From the NCBI GenBank assembly GCA_963818885.1, contig CAWFTP010000003.1:1426001-1490000 (forward strand): a DNA stretch of 64,000 nucleotides, written 5' to 3'. The notes beneath the pieces were generated by a model. That model saw only the letters and a list, made by a program, of their open reading frames with translations, was not told the DNA's origin and did no database searches. The DNA comes from DATFDN01 sp963818885. Its GTDB lineage: Bacteria > Pseudomonadota > Alphaproteobacteria > Acetobacterales > Acetobacteraceae. Shown piece after piece: positions 1 to 10,419 of this stretch. The first letter of the stretch is position 1, and the number at the start of each line of letters is the position of its first letter. Position numbers and translations under genes: made by a program.

Positions 1-1
1 C

Positions 2-1663
2 GGGATCGAGCGCATCCACCAGGGCGGCTCCTGGCGCTGGTTCGCGCTCGCGCTGGCGCTGAACCTGCTCGCCGGCTTCCCGGAGACCGCGTATATCAAC
101 GGCTTGCTCGTGCTGCTCTGGGCGGGGCTGCGCTTCGTGCAGGCGGCGCGCCGGTCGCGGCTGCGCTACGCGAGCCGCGTGCTGCTGGGCGGCGTGATCG
201 GTGTCGCGCTCAGCGCGCCGCAGCTGCTCGCCTTCTTCAGCTTCCTGCCGCAGGCCCATCTCGGCGGGCACACGGGCGGCATCTTCGCGAATGCGGTGAT
301 GCTGCCCTTCGCGGCCCTTCCCGGCCTCGTCGCGCCGTACATCTTCGGCCCGATCGAGGCTTACGCCTTGCAATACCCGATACTCGAGAGCGTCTGGGGG
401 TTGGGCGGCTATGTCAGCCTGCCGCTCCTCGCCATGGCGCTTGTCGGCGTGATCCGCCGCCGCGCCTCGCCGCTCGTCTGGCTGCTCGTCGCCTGGACGG
501 CGCTGACACTCGCACGGTCGTTCGGCGTCGAGCCGATCACGCAGGTCTTGAACGCGATCCCGGGGATCACGGAGATCATGTTCCCGCGCTACGCGACGCC
601 GTCCTGGATCATGGCGATCGTCATCCTGGCGGCGTTCGGCCTTGACGGGCTCGCGCGGACCGACCACTCGCCACGCCCCGCGATCCTCATCACCGGCGCC
701 GTCGCGGCACTCGCCTTGCTGGGAAGCGTCGCGTGGACGGCTGCCATCGAGATGCGCCTCGACACCGTGCCAGCGCTACGTGGGTGGGCAGTGGCGTCGC
801 TGTTCTGGACTGCGATCATCACGGCTGGTGCGCTGGTGTTCGCCTACCGCCGCGCCGGATCGGCATCGGCGCCGCGCCTCGCCGGCGCCCTGCTGATCGC
901 GGATGCGGCGCTTATGGCGCTGCTGTCCAGCCTCTCTTATCCGGCGAGCGGGCGGCTCGACATGGCGGCGATCAGGTTCCTCCAAGGCAGTCTCGGATCC
1001 TATCGGTTCTATTCGCTCGGGCCGGTGCAGGCGAATTACGGCGCCTATTTCCGCATCGCCTCGATCAACCACAACTACCTGCCGATCGCCCGGCGCTGGG
1101 TCGACTACGTGGCGGCGAATCTGGATCGCGCAGCCGACCCCATCATCTTCAACGGCATCTTCCCGCGCGCCGCGCCGGGCGAGCCGAGCCAGACCGAGGA
1201 GCTGCGCCGCAACCTCGCTTCCTATGAGTGGGTAGGGGTCAAATACGTCGTCGCCCCGGCGGGCGCGATGCCGTTCGAGGCGCCGACTCCGCCGCGCGTT
1301 TATGGCGACCGGCTGCTGTCCATCTATGAGCTTGCCGACCCGCGCCCCTACTTCGAGATCGTCTTGGGCGACTGCACGTTATCAGCGGCCGAGGAGCGGA
1401 CGCAGCTGACCGCCGAGTGCAAGGTGCCGGGCATGCTGCTGCGGCGCGAGTTGTTCTTCCCCGGCTGGTCGGCGACGGTGAACGGCGCAGCCGCCGCGAT
1501 CCGCCCGTATCGTGATCTGTTCCAGGTGATCGACCTGCCCGCCGGCCGCTCGACCATCGCCTTCGCCTACGCGCCGCCGCACGCCCGCTGGGGGTGGCTT
1601 GCCGCGGGTCTGGGCGTGCTCGCGCTGTTCGTGCCGAGACGGGGCGCGCCAATCCCGCGCTAG
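2..1663 (+). CDS. YfhO-like polytopic membrane protein, 5' end outside window
   Basis: The frame is open from base 2 with no stop upstream, so the gene starts outside the window; the TTG at 104 is not a convincing start. The 553 visible codons give many hydrophobic membrane segments up to about residue 315, then a soluble region of about 200 residues, then a last hydrophobic segment near the C terminus. This layout, with motifs such as AGFPETA near the visible start and RELFFPGWSATVNG late in the protein, resembles YfhO/GT-C-like membrane glycosyltransferase proteins. Members are thought to act in cell-envelope polymer glycosylation; the substrate here is unknown. It converges on the acyl-CoA dehydrogenase gene, and the two stop codons overlap by four bases. 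Confidence 0.72.
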   Translation, partial: GIERIHQGGSWRWFALALALNLLAGFPETAYINGLLVLLWAGLRFVQAARRSRLRYASRVLLGGVIGVALSAPQLLAFFSFLPQAHLGGHTGGIFANAVMLPFAALPGLVAPYIFGPIEAYALQYPILESVWGLGGYVSLPLLAMALVGVIRRRASPLVWLLVAWTALTLARSFGVEPITQVLNAIPGITEIMFPRYATPSWIMAIVILAAFGLDGLARTDHSPRPAILITGAVAALALLGSVAWTAAIEMRLDTVPALRGWAVASLFWTAIITAGALVFAYRRAGSASAPRLAGALLIADAALMALLSSLSYPASGRLDMAAIRFLQGSLGSYRFYSLGPVQANYGAYFRIASINHNYLPIARRWVDYVAANLDRAADPIIFNGIFPRAAPGEPSQTEELRRNLASYEWVGVKYVVAPAGAMPFEAPTPPRVYGDRLLSIYELADPRPYFEIVLGDCTLSAAEERTQLTAECKVPGMLLRRELFFPGWSATVNGAAAAIRPYRDLFQVIDLPAGRSTIAFAYAPPHARWGWLAAGLGVLALFVPRRGAPIPR

Positions 1664-3435
1664 AACGCCGCGTCCTCGAACGCGCGCAGCGTGCCGCCTC
1701 CGGCCATGATCACCGAGGCGAGGGACGAGGTTTGCGGGAGCATCCGTTCGATGAAGAAGCGCGCCGTCCCCAGCTTGGCGCGGTAGAACGCCTCGTCTTG
1801 ACGCCGCAGCACGACCTCGGCGGCGCGTGCCCACACGAAGCCGAGTGCGGTGAGCGCGAACAGGCGGAGGTAGTCCGTCGCCGCGGCACCCGCTTCGAAC
1901 GGATCACCGAGGCCACGCCGCGCCACCTCCGCCGTCACCTGCTGCAACCGCCCGAATGCCTTCGACAGCGGCAGCACGCAGAACTCGAGCGCGGCGTCGT
2001 CCTGGTGCGCCTCGATCCAGGCCATCACCGGATGGAAGAAGCGCCGCAGATAGCGGCCGGCATGGGCGCCCATCTTGCGGCCGACGAGGTCGAGCGCCTG
2101 GATGCCGTTCGTGCCTTCGTAGATCTGGGTGATTCGCGCGTCGCGGACGAACTGCTCCATTCCCCATTCGCGGATGTAGCCGTGCCCGCCGAGCACCTGC
2201 ATGCCCATCGCCGTCGCCTCGAAGCCCATATCGGTGAAATAGGCCTTCACGATCGGCGTCATCAGCGCGACGTAGTCCTCGGCGGCGAGCCGCACCTCCG
2301 GATCGGGATGACGCTGCGAGACGTCGTGCTCCAGCGCGACGAGTGCCGCCAGCATCCGGCAGCCCTCGATATTGGCGCGCATCGTCAGCAACATCCGGCG
2401 CACGTCCGGATGCACGAGAATCGCGTCCGCCGGTTTGTCGGGCGATACTGTGCCCGCGAGCGAGCGTCCCTGCAGCCGCTCGCGCGCATAGGCGACGGCG
2501 TTCTGGTAGCTCACCTCCGCCAGGCCGAGGCCCTGGATGCCGACGCCGAGCCGCGCCTCATTCATCATTGTGAACATGGCGGACAGACCCTTGTGCGGCG
2601 CACCGACCAGCCAGCCGCACGCGCCGTCGAAATTCAGCAGACACGTCGCGGATGCCTTGATCCCCATCTTGTGCTCGATCGAGCCGCAGGAGACGCCGTT
2701 GCGCGCGCCGATCCGCCCGTCTTCGGCGGGCAGGAACTTGGGCACCAGGAACAAGCTGATGCCGCGCGTGCCGGACGGCGCACCCGGCAGCTTCGCCAGC
2801 ACTAGATGCAGGATGTTCTCGGTCAGGTCCTGTTCGCCGCCGGAGATGAAGATCTTGGTTCCGGTGATCCGGAACGCGCCGTTCCCGTCCGGCTCGGCGT
2901 GGGTGCGGATCAGGCCGAGATCGGTGCCGCATTGCGGCTCGGTCAGGCACATCGTCCCCGCCCATTCGCCGCTGACCAGCTTGGGCAGATAGGCGTCGCG
3001 CAGCTCCTCGCTGCCGTGCCTGGACAACGCCGAATAGACGCCGTGCGCGAGGCCCGGATACATGCCGAAGGCCATGTTGGCCGAGCAGATCATCTCCTCG
3101 ACCATCAGCGCCACCGTCTTCGGCAAGCCCTGCCCGCCATAGGACGGATCGCAGCCGAGCGACGTCCAGCCGCCGTCGCGGAAGGTGCGATAGGCATCGG
3201 GGAACCCCTTCGGCGTGCGCACCACGCCGTTCTCCAGCGTGCAGCCTTCCTCGTCCCCGGTGCGGTTCAGCGGCGCCAGCACCTCGGCGCAAAACGTGCC
3301 CGCCGCCTCCAGCACCGGCTCGATCAGGTCGAGGCCCATCTCCTCGCTCCCGGGCAGCGCGCGCAGCCGGTCGAGGCCGGCGATCTCGCACAGCGCGAAA
3401 CGCATGTCGCGCAGTGGGGCTTGATAGATCGGCAC
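1660..3435 (-). CDS. fadE: Acyl-CoA dehydrogenase (FadE/DmdC type)
   Basis: 591 residues, the length of the DmdC-like branch of acyl-CoA dehydrogenases, which carries an extra C-terminal domain. Visible features are the flavin/substrate segment LTEPQCGTDLG at about 155-170, the middle beta domain with ITGTKIFISGGEQ, and YEGTNGIQALDL at about 435-450, which normally carries the catalytic glutamate. The enzyme is expected to perform the first, FAD-dependent oxidation of beta-oxidation and pass electrons to ETF. It is the last gene of a six-gene minus-strand operon and starts 16 bases after fadN. This dehydrogenase, a FadN-type bifunctional enzyme and a thiolase together recall the fadNAE operon of Bacillus. 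Intact frame; the assignment is firm, chain-length preference is unknown. Confidence 0.92.
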   Translation of the reverse strand: MPIYQAPLRDMRFALCEIAGLDRLRALPGSEEMGLDLIEPVLEAAGTFCAEVLAPLNRTGDEEGCTLENGVVRTPKGFPDAYRTFRDGGWTSLGCDPSYGGQGLPKTVALMVEEMICSANMAFGMYPGLAHGVYSALSRHGSEELRDAYLPKLVSGEWAGTMCLTEPQCGTDLGLIRTHAEPDGNGAFRITGTKIFISGGEQDLTENILHLVLAKLPGAPSGTRGISLFLVPKFLPAEDGRIGARNGVSCGSIEHKMGIKASATCLLNFDGACGWLVGAPHKGLSAMFTMMNEARLGVGIQGLGLAEVSYQNAVAYARERLQGRSLAGTVSPDKPADAILVHPDVRRMLLTMRANIEGCRMLAALVALEHDVSQRHPDPEVRLAAEDYVALMTPIVKAYFTDMGFEATAMGMQVLGGHGYIREWGMEQFVRDARITQIYEGTNGIQALDLVGRKMGAHAGRYLRRFFHPVMAWIEAHQDDAALEFCVLPLSKAFGRLQQVTAEVARRGLGDPFEAGAAATDYLRLFALTALGFVWARAAEVVLRRQDEAFYRAKLGTARFFIERMLPQTSSLASVIMAGGGTLRAFEDAAF

Positions 3436-3451
3436 AGGGCGTATCCTTCGG

Positions 3452-5753
3452 TCAGTTGCGCAGCGGCCGGCCGGTCTCGAGCATGTGCTCGATGCGGGCG
3501 AGCGTCGCCGGCTGCTTCAGCAGGCTCATGAACGCATGGCGCTCCAACGCGTTGACGCGCTCCTCCGGCGTCTCCTCAATGTGGTCGGTCTCGCCGCCGG
3601 TCAGCACGGTGGCGAGTTCGGCACACGCCACGCGGTCGTACGGCGTGACCTTGCCGATCGCGGCGAACCCGTCCACGGCAAGCGACAGCGCGGCGCGTCC
3701 CGTCGCGCCGGGCAGGCGCAGCGGCGCCGGCTTGGCGGGGGCGTAGCCGTCGACCAGGGCGAGCGCCCTTGCCTTGGCGGCGGCAAGCAGGCGATCGCGG
3801 TTCATCACGATCTCGTCGCCGGGCCGCAGCAGCACCATGTCGCACGCCTCGGCGGCCGACTTCGACACCTGCGCGGTGGAGATCATCTCGAAGGCGCGGG
3901 CGACGGGCGGCATCGGCCCCTTCGGCACGCCCTTGGCCGCCGCGAGCCGGCCGAGCATCGTCGCGCAGCCGCCCCAGCCCGGTACCAGGCCGACGCCCGC
4001 CTCGACCAGGCCCATATAGGTCTCGGCGTGCGCGACCACGGCGTCGCAATGCAGCAGCACCTCGCAGCCGCCGCCGAGCGCCATGCCGGACGGCGCGCCG
4101 ACCACCGGGAATGGCGCGTCGCGCATCGCGCGATACGCCTTCTGCCCGGACTTCGATCATGCTCTCGATCTCGCCCCAGGCGGCGATGTTGGCGGCGAAC
4201 AAGGCAAGCCCGACATTGGCGCCGACCGAGAACTGCTCGCCCTCGTTGTAGATCACCATCGCCCGGAACGCCGCCCTTGCGTCCCATCGCGACCGCCTTG
4301 CCGAGCAGCCCCATCACCTCCGGATCGAGCGCGTTCATCTTGGTGTGGAACTCGAGGCAGACGACGCCATCGCCGATGTCCCAGAGCGAGGCCGAGCCAT
4401 TGCGCGCGAGCGGCTTCGAGGCGCGCTTGATGTCGGCGAGCAGCAGCACGCCCTCCGGGCGCTTGACGTCGGCATAGGCGCCGTCCGGGCCGAAGGCCTG
4501 CAAACGGCCGTCCTTGACGCGATAGAACGCTCCGCTCGCCGACCGCTTCCAGCAGCGGCGGCACCGTCGCGTCCGTCGGCGCGCAATGCGTCGGCGAGCC
4601 AGGACGCGCCGACGCGGTCGATCAGCTCGAACGGACCGTATTTCCAGTTGTAGCCAAGCCGCATCGCCGTATCGACGGCATCGATCGTATCGGCGACGGT
4701 CGGCACGAGCGACGCCGCGTAGCCGAGCGTGTCGAGCAGCACGGCGCGTGCGTAGCGGCCGCCCCGGTCCGGGTGCTCGGCCAGCGCGCGCAGGTCGCGG
4801 CCCGCGGTCTCCAGGCTGTCGAGGCGCGGTTTTTCGCTAGGCCGGTACTCGCCGGTCGCGAGATCGATGGCGAGCTTCACCCGCTCGCCGCCGTCGCGCT
4901 TCAACGTGTAGAATCCGCCTTTTCCCTTCCGCCCAGTCCGGCCCTCCGCGATCATGCGCGCGAGCAACTTCTCCTCGCGGTACACGCTTCGATACGCATC
5001 ACCGGCGGGCAGCGTCGCCAGCAGGCTCTTGGCGACGTGCGGGCCGAGATCGATGCCCACGAGGTCCATCAGCCCGAATATACCGGTCTTCGGCACGCCG
5101 AACGGCCGGCCGGCGATCGCATCGGCCTCCTCGACGGTTAACCCCATGTCGATCGCGTGGCGCGTCGCCGAGGAGATCCACAGCGCGCCGATGCGGTTGG
5201 CGATGAAGCCCGGCGTGTCGCGGCACGTCACCACCGTCTTGCCCAGCGCGCGGTCGGCGAAGTCGCTGATCGCGTCGACGAGATCGGGGCGCGCGCGTCC
5301 TCGCACCAGCTCCAGCAGGCGCATGTAGCGCGGCGGGTTGAAGAAATGGGTGATCATGAAGGACGCGGCGAAATCCTCCAACGCGCCTTCCAGCAACGCG
5401 GCGAGCGGGATCGTCGAGGTGTTCGACGACACCGCCGATCCCGGCTTGCGCACCGGATCGAGCCGCGCATACAGCGCCCGCTTGGCGTCCGGGTTCTCGA
5501 CGATCGCCTCGATGATCCAGTCGCACTCGGCGAGCTTGCCGAAATCGGCGTCGAGATCGCCCGCCTCGACCAGCCGCGCATTGCGCCGGTGCATGAATGC
5601 CGCCGGCTCCGCCTTCAGCATCGCGGCGACCGATTTCGCCGCCGCTCCCGGCACCAGGTCGAGCAGGACCACTGGGACGCCCGCGTTGGCGACCTGCGCG
5701 GCGATGCCGGCGCCCATCACGCCGGCGCCGATCACGCCGACCCGCGCGATCAC
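3452..5753 (-). pseudogene. fadN: FadN-type 3-hydroxyacyl-CoA dehydrogenase/enoyl-CoA hydratase (frameshifted)
   Basis: The N-terminal NAD-binding domain is intact (RVGVIGAGVMGAGIAA from residue 3; SNTSTIPL; HFFNPPRYM; the C-terminal helical domain with GYNWKYGPFELIDRVG). The following enoyl-CoA hydratase/isomerase domain is split over several frames: ADVKRPEGVLLLADIK, then VIYNEGEQFSVGANVG, then GMALGGGCEVLLHCD up to the stop at 3452. Order (dehydrogenase first, hydratase last) and size (about 767 residues if repaired) are those of Bacillus FadN, not E. coli FadB. Frame breaks lie near 4575, 4533, 4262 and 4152, each repairable by one base. The GTG start at 5753 overlaps the thiolase stop (GTGA). 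It may be a sequencing artefact rather than a dead gene, since every segment remains conserved. Confidence 0.88.
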
Positions 5754-6871
5754 GCCGCCGCCTCCAGCACGGTCGCGATCCCCTGGCCGCCGCCGATGCA
5801 CTGCGTCGCCAGCGCGTAGCGTCCTCCGGTCCGTTGCAGGAGAGAAGCCGCCTTGCCGACGATGCGCGCGCCGGTCGCACCCATCGGATGGCCGAGCGCG
5901 ATCGCGCCGCCGTCGAGATTGACCCGCGCCTCGTCGATACCGAGCTCGCGGATGCAGGCGATCGCCTGGCTCGCGAACGCCTCGTTCAGCTCGATCACGT
6001 CGATGTCGCGAATGTCGAGCCCGGCACGCGCCAGCGCCTTGCGCGTCGCCTCGACCGGTCCCATTCCCATCACTTCCGGCGCGCAGCCCGAGACCGCGAC
6101 CGACTTCACCCGCGCGAGCGGCGTCAGTCCGTTGGCGCGCGCGTAGTCCGCCGTGCAGACCAGCACCGCCGCCGCGCCGTCGGTGAGCGGCGAGGAGGTT
6201 CCGGCGGTCACCGTCCCGTCCGCCCGGAACGCGGGCTTCAAGGTGGCGAGCGCCTCGGGCGTGGTGTCGGGACGGATGCAGCCGTCCTCGGACACCGTCC
6301 CGACCGCGACGATCTCATCGGCGAGCCGCCCGGCCTGTTGCGCCGCCGCGGCCTTGGCCTGGCTGCGCACCGCGAACGCCTCCTGCTCGGCGCGGCCCAC
6401 TTGATATTTCTGGGCGACGTTCTCGGCGGTCTCGCCCATCGACACGAAGGCTTGCGGATACTCCTTCGCCAGCGCCGGGTTGGGCATCGGATTGAAGCCC
6501 ATCATCGGCACCCGCGTCATGCTCTCGACCCCGGCACAGACGAACGCCTCGCCCGCGCCCATCGCGATCGCCCCGGCCGCCTGATGCACCGCCTGCATCG
6601 AGCTGCCGCAAAAGCGGTTGACCGTCGTTGCCGCGACTGAGCGGGGCAGGCCGGCGATGAAGCCGACGAGGCGGGCGACGTTCAATCCCTGCTCGGCTTC
6701 CGGGAAGGCGCAGCCGACGATCACGTCCTCGATCGCCGCGGTGTCGATCCCATCCACCAGCGCGCGCACCGCGTCGGCGGCGAGGTCGTCAGGCCGGACC
6801 TTGATCAGCGCGCCCTTGCCAGCAGGCGTGAACGGAGTGCGGCGATAGGCCGCGATCACGATGTCGCTCAT
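5750..6871 (-). CDS. fadA: Acetyl-CoA acyltransferase (thiolase)
   Basis: A 373-residue thiolase starting at the ATG at 6871 (MSDIVIAAYRRTPF); the longer open frame upstream is the shifted end of the MerR gene. The acyl-accepting cysteine is Cys88 in NRFCGSSMQA. The C-terminal pieces ELNEAFASQA, GGAIALGHPMGATGAR (active-site His) and ATQCIGGGQG (second Cys) are all present. It should cleave 3-ketoacyl-CoA to acetyl-CoA and a shortened acyl-CoA in the last step of beta-oxidation. It sits between the MerR gene (14 bases upstream) and fadN, with which it overlaps, implying translational coupling of the thiolase and the bifunctional enzyme. Confidence 0.93.
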   Translation of the reverse strand: MSDIVIAAYRRTPFTPAGKGALIKVRPDDLAADAVRALVDGIDTAAIEDVIVGCAFPEAEQGLNVARLVGFIAGLPRSVAATTVNRFCGSSMQAVHQAAGAIAMGAGEAFVCAGVESMTRVPMMGFNPMPNPALAKEYPQAFVSMGETAENVAQKYQVGRAEQEAFAVRSQAKAAAAQQAGRLADEIVAVGTVSEDGCIRPDTTPEALATLKPAFRADGTVTAGTSSPLTDGAAAVLVCTADYARANGLTPLARVKSVAVSGCAPEVMGMGPVEATRKALARAGLDIRDIDVIELNEAFASQAIACIRELGIDEARVNLDGGAIALGHPMGATGARIVGKAASLLQRTGGRYALATQCIGGGQGIATVLEAAA

Positions 6872-6885
6872 GCAGCGATCCTTTT

Positions 6886-7285
6886 CTATCCGACGTGTGC
6901 GCCCAAGGCGGCGGCCGCCTGGCGTTCGATGTCGCGCAACTCCGCCAGCGTCTGGTCGAGATCGCGCCGCTGCCCCTCCAGGCCGGCGATACGCTCGCGG
7001 GTGAGTGCCAGCAGCCGCCGCACCTGGCTGCGCTGCGTGGGGTCGGTGTCGTAGAGGTCGAGATATTCGCGTATCTCGTTCAGCGAGAAGCCGAGCCGCT
7101 TGCCGCGCAGCACGAGCATCAGCCGCGCCCGATCGCGATGATCGAAGACCCGCGTCGTGCCGACGCGGGCTGGCGCGATCAGGCCCTTGCGCCTCGTAGA
7201 AACGGATGGCGCGCGCGGTGATGCCGAGCTCGGTGGCGAGCTCGTTGACGGAGTAGAGCGCCTGCGAGGGTGTTCGTGCGTCCAT
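6886..7285 (-). pseudogene. MerR-family regulator of the acyl-CoA operon (one frameshift)
   Basis: The N-terminal helix-turn-helix is clear (YSVNELATELGITARAIRFY, with the recognition-helix motif RAIRFYE). The frame then breaks near 7180; removing one G restores LIAPARVGTTRVFDHRDRAR and the long dimerisation coiled coil ending at 6886. Repaired length is about 132 residues, normal for MerR proteins. It has no C-terminal cysteine metal site. The sequence resembles the LiuR-like subgroup that controls branched-chain amino-acid and fatty-acid degradation. It lies inside the catabolic operon between the ligase and the thiolase and probably controls it through the palindrome at 10368-10383 (inference). 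Confidence 0.85.
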
Positions 7286-7289
7286 CGCT

Positions 7290-8973
7290 TCAGCGCCGCT
7301 CCAGCAGTTCCGCCCGCAATTCCTTGCGGCTCAGCTTGCCGATCGCGGTACGCGGCAGCTCGGCGCGGAACTCGACAAGACGCGGCAACTCCATCGAGGA
7401 GAGCTTGTCCTTGAGGTAGGCCAGCAGCCCGGCCTCACTCAGCGCGGAGCCGGGCCGAAGCTGGACGAAGGCGGCGACGCTCTCGCCGCGGTACGCGTCC
7501 GGCATCCCGAGCACGGTCGCGGCGACAACGTCGGGGTGGCGGTAGATCGCCTCCTCGACATGACGCGGATAGACGTTGAAGCCGCCGCAGAGGATCAGGT
7601 CCTTGATGCGATCGACGAGGGTGACGTAGCCCTCGGCATCCATCGCGCCGACATCGCCGGTGCGCAGCCAGCCGTCGTCCGAAAGCACTGCCTTCGTCTC
7701 CTCGGGCCGGCCGAGATAGCCGCGCATGACGTGCGGGCCGCGGATCTGCAGCTCGCCGCGTTCGCCGATCGGCAGCGGCGTGTCGGGGGCATCGGGGGCG
7801 CAGATGCGCACCTCGACGCCGGGCAGCGGCAGGCCGATCGTGCCGTCGCGCCCCGGACCGTCGACCGGATTGCAGCAGCAGACCGGACTCGCCTCCGTCA
7901 GCCCGTAGCCTTCCACCAGCACGCAGCGGCTGCGCCCCTCGAACGCGCGCTTGATCTCAAGCGGCAGCGGCGCGCCGCCGGAGATGCAGACCTTGATCGA
8001 GGCAAGGTCGGCGGCGGCGATGCCCTTGTCGAGCAGTGCCTTGAACAGCGTCGGCACGCCGGGAAACATGGTCGGCCGGCAGCGGCGCAGCGCACCGAGC
8101 AGCTGGCGGTAGTCGTAGCGCGGCAGCAGCACGATCTCGCCGCCCATCGCGAGGGTCACGTTCATCGCCGAGGTCATGGCGAAGACGTGAAACAGCGGCA
8201 GCACGGCAAGCGCCTTTTCCTCTCCCGGAACCGCGCGCGGAAACCAGGCGCAGACCTGGCGCGCATTTGCGGTCAGGTTCGCATGCGTCAACATGACGCC
8301 CTTGGGCGTGCCGGTGGTTCCACCGGTGTACTGCAGCACGGCGAGGTCGTCCGGCATCGGGTGCGCCGTATCGGCGCCGTCGGCGGGGCCTGCGGTCAGC
8401 GCGTCGAAAGTGATTACCCGGTCGTCGTTACGCGGCACCGTCGCGAGAAGCTTGCGCTGGCTCAGGCGGAACAGCGTCGCCTTGATCGGCCGCAAGGCGT
8501 GGGCGAACCGGCAGGCGACCACACGGCGGACCGGCGTGCGCCCGAGCAGCGACAGCACCCTCCCGAAGGAAGGCTTGAGATCGGCGGCGAGCATTACAGT
8601 CGTCTCGCTGTCGGTCGCCTGGGCGACGAGATCGTCCTCGACGCTCAGCGGGCTGAAGTTGACGACGGTCGCGCCCGCCTTGAGCGCCGCGAAATAGGCG
8701 ACGACTGCGAACGGGGTGTTCGGCAGGCAGAGCCCGACCCGGTCGGCGGGCGCGACGCCGAGGCGGCGCAGCCCGGAGGCCGCGCGCGCGACCAGCGCCG
8801 CCGTCTCTGCATAGGTCCAGCGCCGGCCCAGGAAGTCAAGGCAAGGGCGAGAGCCGTATGCGGCGACGGCGTCGTCGAACAAGCGTCGTCAGGGTCGTCG
8901 GCGCGGGAATTGCGGTCCAGTCGATCCCGGGCGGATAGGCGCGCAGCCAAGGGTGCTCGGTCGTCGTTGGCAT
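7290..8973 (-). CDS. Long-chain acyl-CoA ligase (AMP-dependent; one frameshift near the start)
   Basis: Adenylate-forming enzyme of about 560 residues. The P-loop LQYTGGTTGTPKGV, GYGLTEASP, GWLRTGDVG and the C-terminal catalytic-lysine motif AIGKLSRKEL are present. The first 31 residues (MPTTTEHPWLRAYPPGIDW onwards, ATG at 8973) lie in another frame; removing one base near 8885 joins them to FDDAVAAYG, which is the usual N terminus of the family. It activates imported fatty acids to acyl-CoA with ATP, feeding the beta-oxidation genes downstream. It starts two bases after the fadL stop and ends four bases before the MerR gene, so all are probably one transcript. Confidence 0.9.
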
Positions 8974-8975
8974 GG

Positions 8976-10311
8976 TCAGAACCTGAACGTGGCCTGTGCT
9001 GCGATGATGTTGATCTGGCTGCTGTAGTTGGCGTTGAGATTGCCGCGCAGGAAGTTGGGCGTTCCCGGGCCGAGGTCGGTCAGCGCGACCTTGGTGTCGG
9101 CGACGAAGATGTGCGAGTAGGCGAGCGAGAGCGCGACGTTCTTGCTCGCATTCCAGGTGCCGCCGATCGAAAGCCAGGTGCGGTTGCCGTCGGGGATGCG
9201 CGGCGTGCGGGTCTGAGTCCGGCACCGGGCTCTGGTCCCAGGCGACGCCCGGCCCGCACGGTGAAGGCGTCATTGATGTGGTAGTCGGCGCCGGCCGAGA
9301 CGGTGACGGTGTCGTGCCAGTTCTCTTCGGTCAGCGACGATCCGCCCTGGTACACCACCAACAGATCGTGGAAATGCGACCATTGCGTCCAGGTCAGCCC
9401 GCCGAGCAGGGTGAACCGTCCGATATCCTGCGCGATCCCGAGCGAGACGTTGGACGGCGTGATCAGCTTGGCGCTCGCCGAGCCGCCCCGGAAACCGGGC
9501 ACCAGCAGTGCCGGCACGCCGTCGAACTCCACCGTCCCGTCGATCGTGTGGGTGATCGCCGAGCGATAGGTGAGCCCCAGCCGCGTGCGCGGGAGAGGCT
9601 CGTAGAGCCCGCCAACCTGCCAGCCGACCGCGGTGCCGCTTCCCTTCAGGGTGGCGACGCCGTCGGCGCGTCCGGGCAGCAGCCCGAGAGGCGCCAGCCC
9701 CAGCCCGGCGCCGATCGTGCCGAAATCCACCGAGTTGGTGAGCCGTGCGGCCGCCGTCTCGACGATCAGGGACGCGCCGAGCGCGAGCGAGGGCAGCGCC
9801 TGCCAGGAGACGGCAGGCGCGATGTCGATGGTGGAGAGTTGCGAGGTCAGCGCGTAGTAGCGGGCGATCGACGATGGCGGATACTGGGTGACCAGCCCGT
9901 ACGGCGCGGTCACCGAGAGGCCCAGATGCCATCGCGGCGAGATTTGCGCGGTTCCGTAGAGCGAGGGGATGCCCGCGTTGAGCGGCGGCATCGGTGCCCA
10001 CCGTGCCGATCACCGGAAGCGTGCCGCCCGGAATGTTCGTGCTCGCCGAGCCGCTCTGCAGCGTCGACTGTGGCAGGATGAGGGTGCCGCTGACCGAGAA
10101 CTGGTACCCGGGCAGCCGCGCCATTCCGGCGGGGTTGTAGAAGAGGGTGGACGGATCATCGGCACGCGCGGCGCTGCCCGCGTGCGAAGTGCCCTGTCCC
10201 TCCGCGCTCTGCTCCAGGATCGCGTAGCCGGCGGCATGGACAGCCGGGACTGCCGCCCAGCAGGAGCACCGGGACGATGGCGGTGGACAGCAAGAGCGTG
10301 CGAACGGTCAT
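8976..10311 (-). pseudogene. fadL: FadL/OmpP1-family outer-membrane fatty-acid transporter (frameshifted)
   Basis: The N terminus MTVRTLLLSTAIVPVLLLGG looks like a signal peptide. The NPAGMARLPGYQFS element of FadL N termini follows, then PSLYGTAQISPRWHLGLSVTA, then repeated amphipathic beta strands. The frame ending at 8976 closes on an aromatic residue (ATFRF), the usual outer-membrane beta-barrel end. Frame breaks lie near 10255, 10000, 9255 and 9212; repaired length is about 445 residues. It would let long-chain fatty acids cross the outer membrane for the adjacent ligase and is the first gene of the operon. Loss of frame may be artefactual; family assignment is strong. Confidence 0.86.
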
Positions 10312-10367
10312 GAACGTCGCCTCCGTGCTCTGCGGCATGGTCGGAACGTTATTCAGCATGCATCGGG

Positions 10368-10383
10368 TTGACGTATACGTCAA
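10368..10383. promoter_or_regulatory. 16-bp perfect palindrome in the fadL/SCP2 divergent promoter region
   Basis: TTGACGTATACGTCAA reads the same on both strands and lies in the 108-base gap between the divergent fadL and SCP2-like genes. The ACGT-NN-ACGT core and dyad length fit operators of MerR-type regulators of acyl-CoA catabolism, and a MerR gene is in the operon. Each half also contains TTGACG, a good -35 hexamer, so binding would meet RNA polymerase in both directions. The role is inferred. Confidence 0.6.
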
Positions 10384-10419
10384 TAAGCTTCCGTTAAAGG
10401 ATAACTGAAAGGTGAACCC

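Noticed and set aside
1594..2805. 403-codon plus-strand open frame across the acyl-CoA dehydrogenase gene
   Set aside because: Antisense to a fully conserved enzyme; low-complexity Arg/His-rich translation and no ribosome site.
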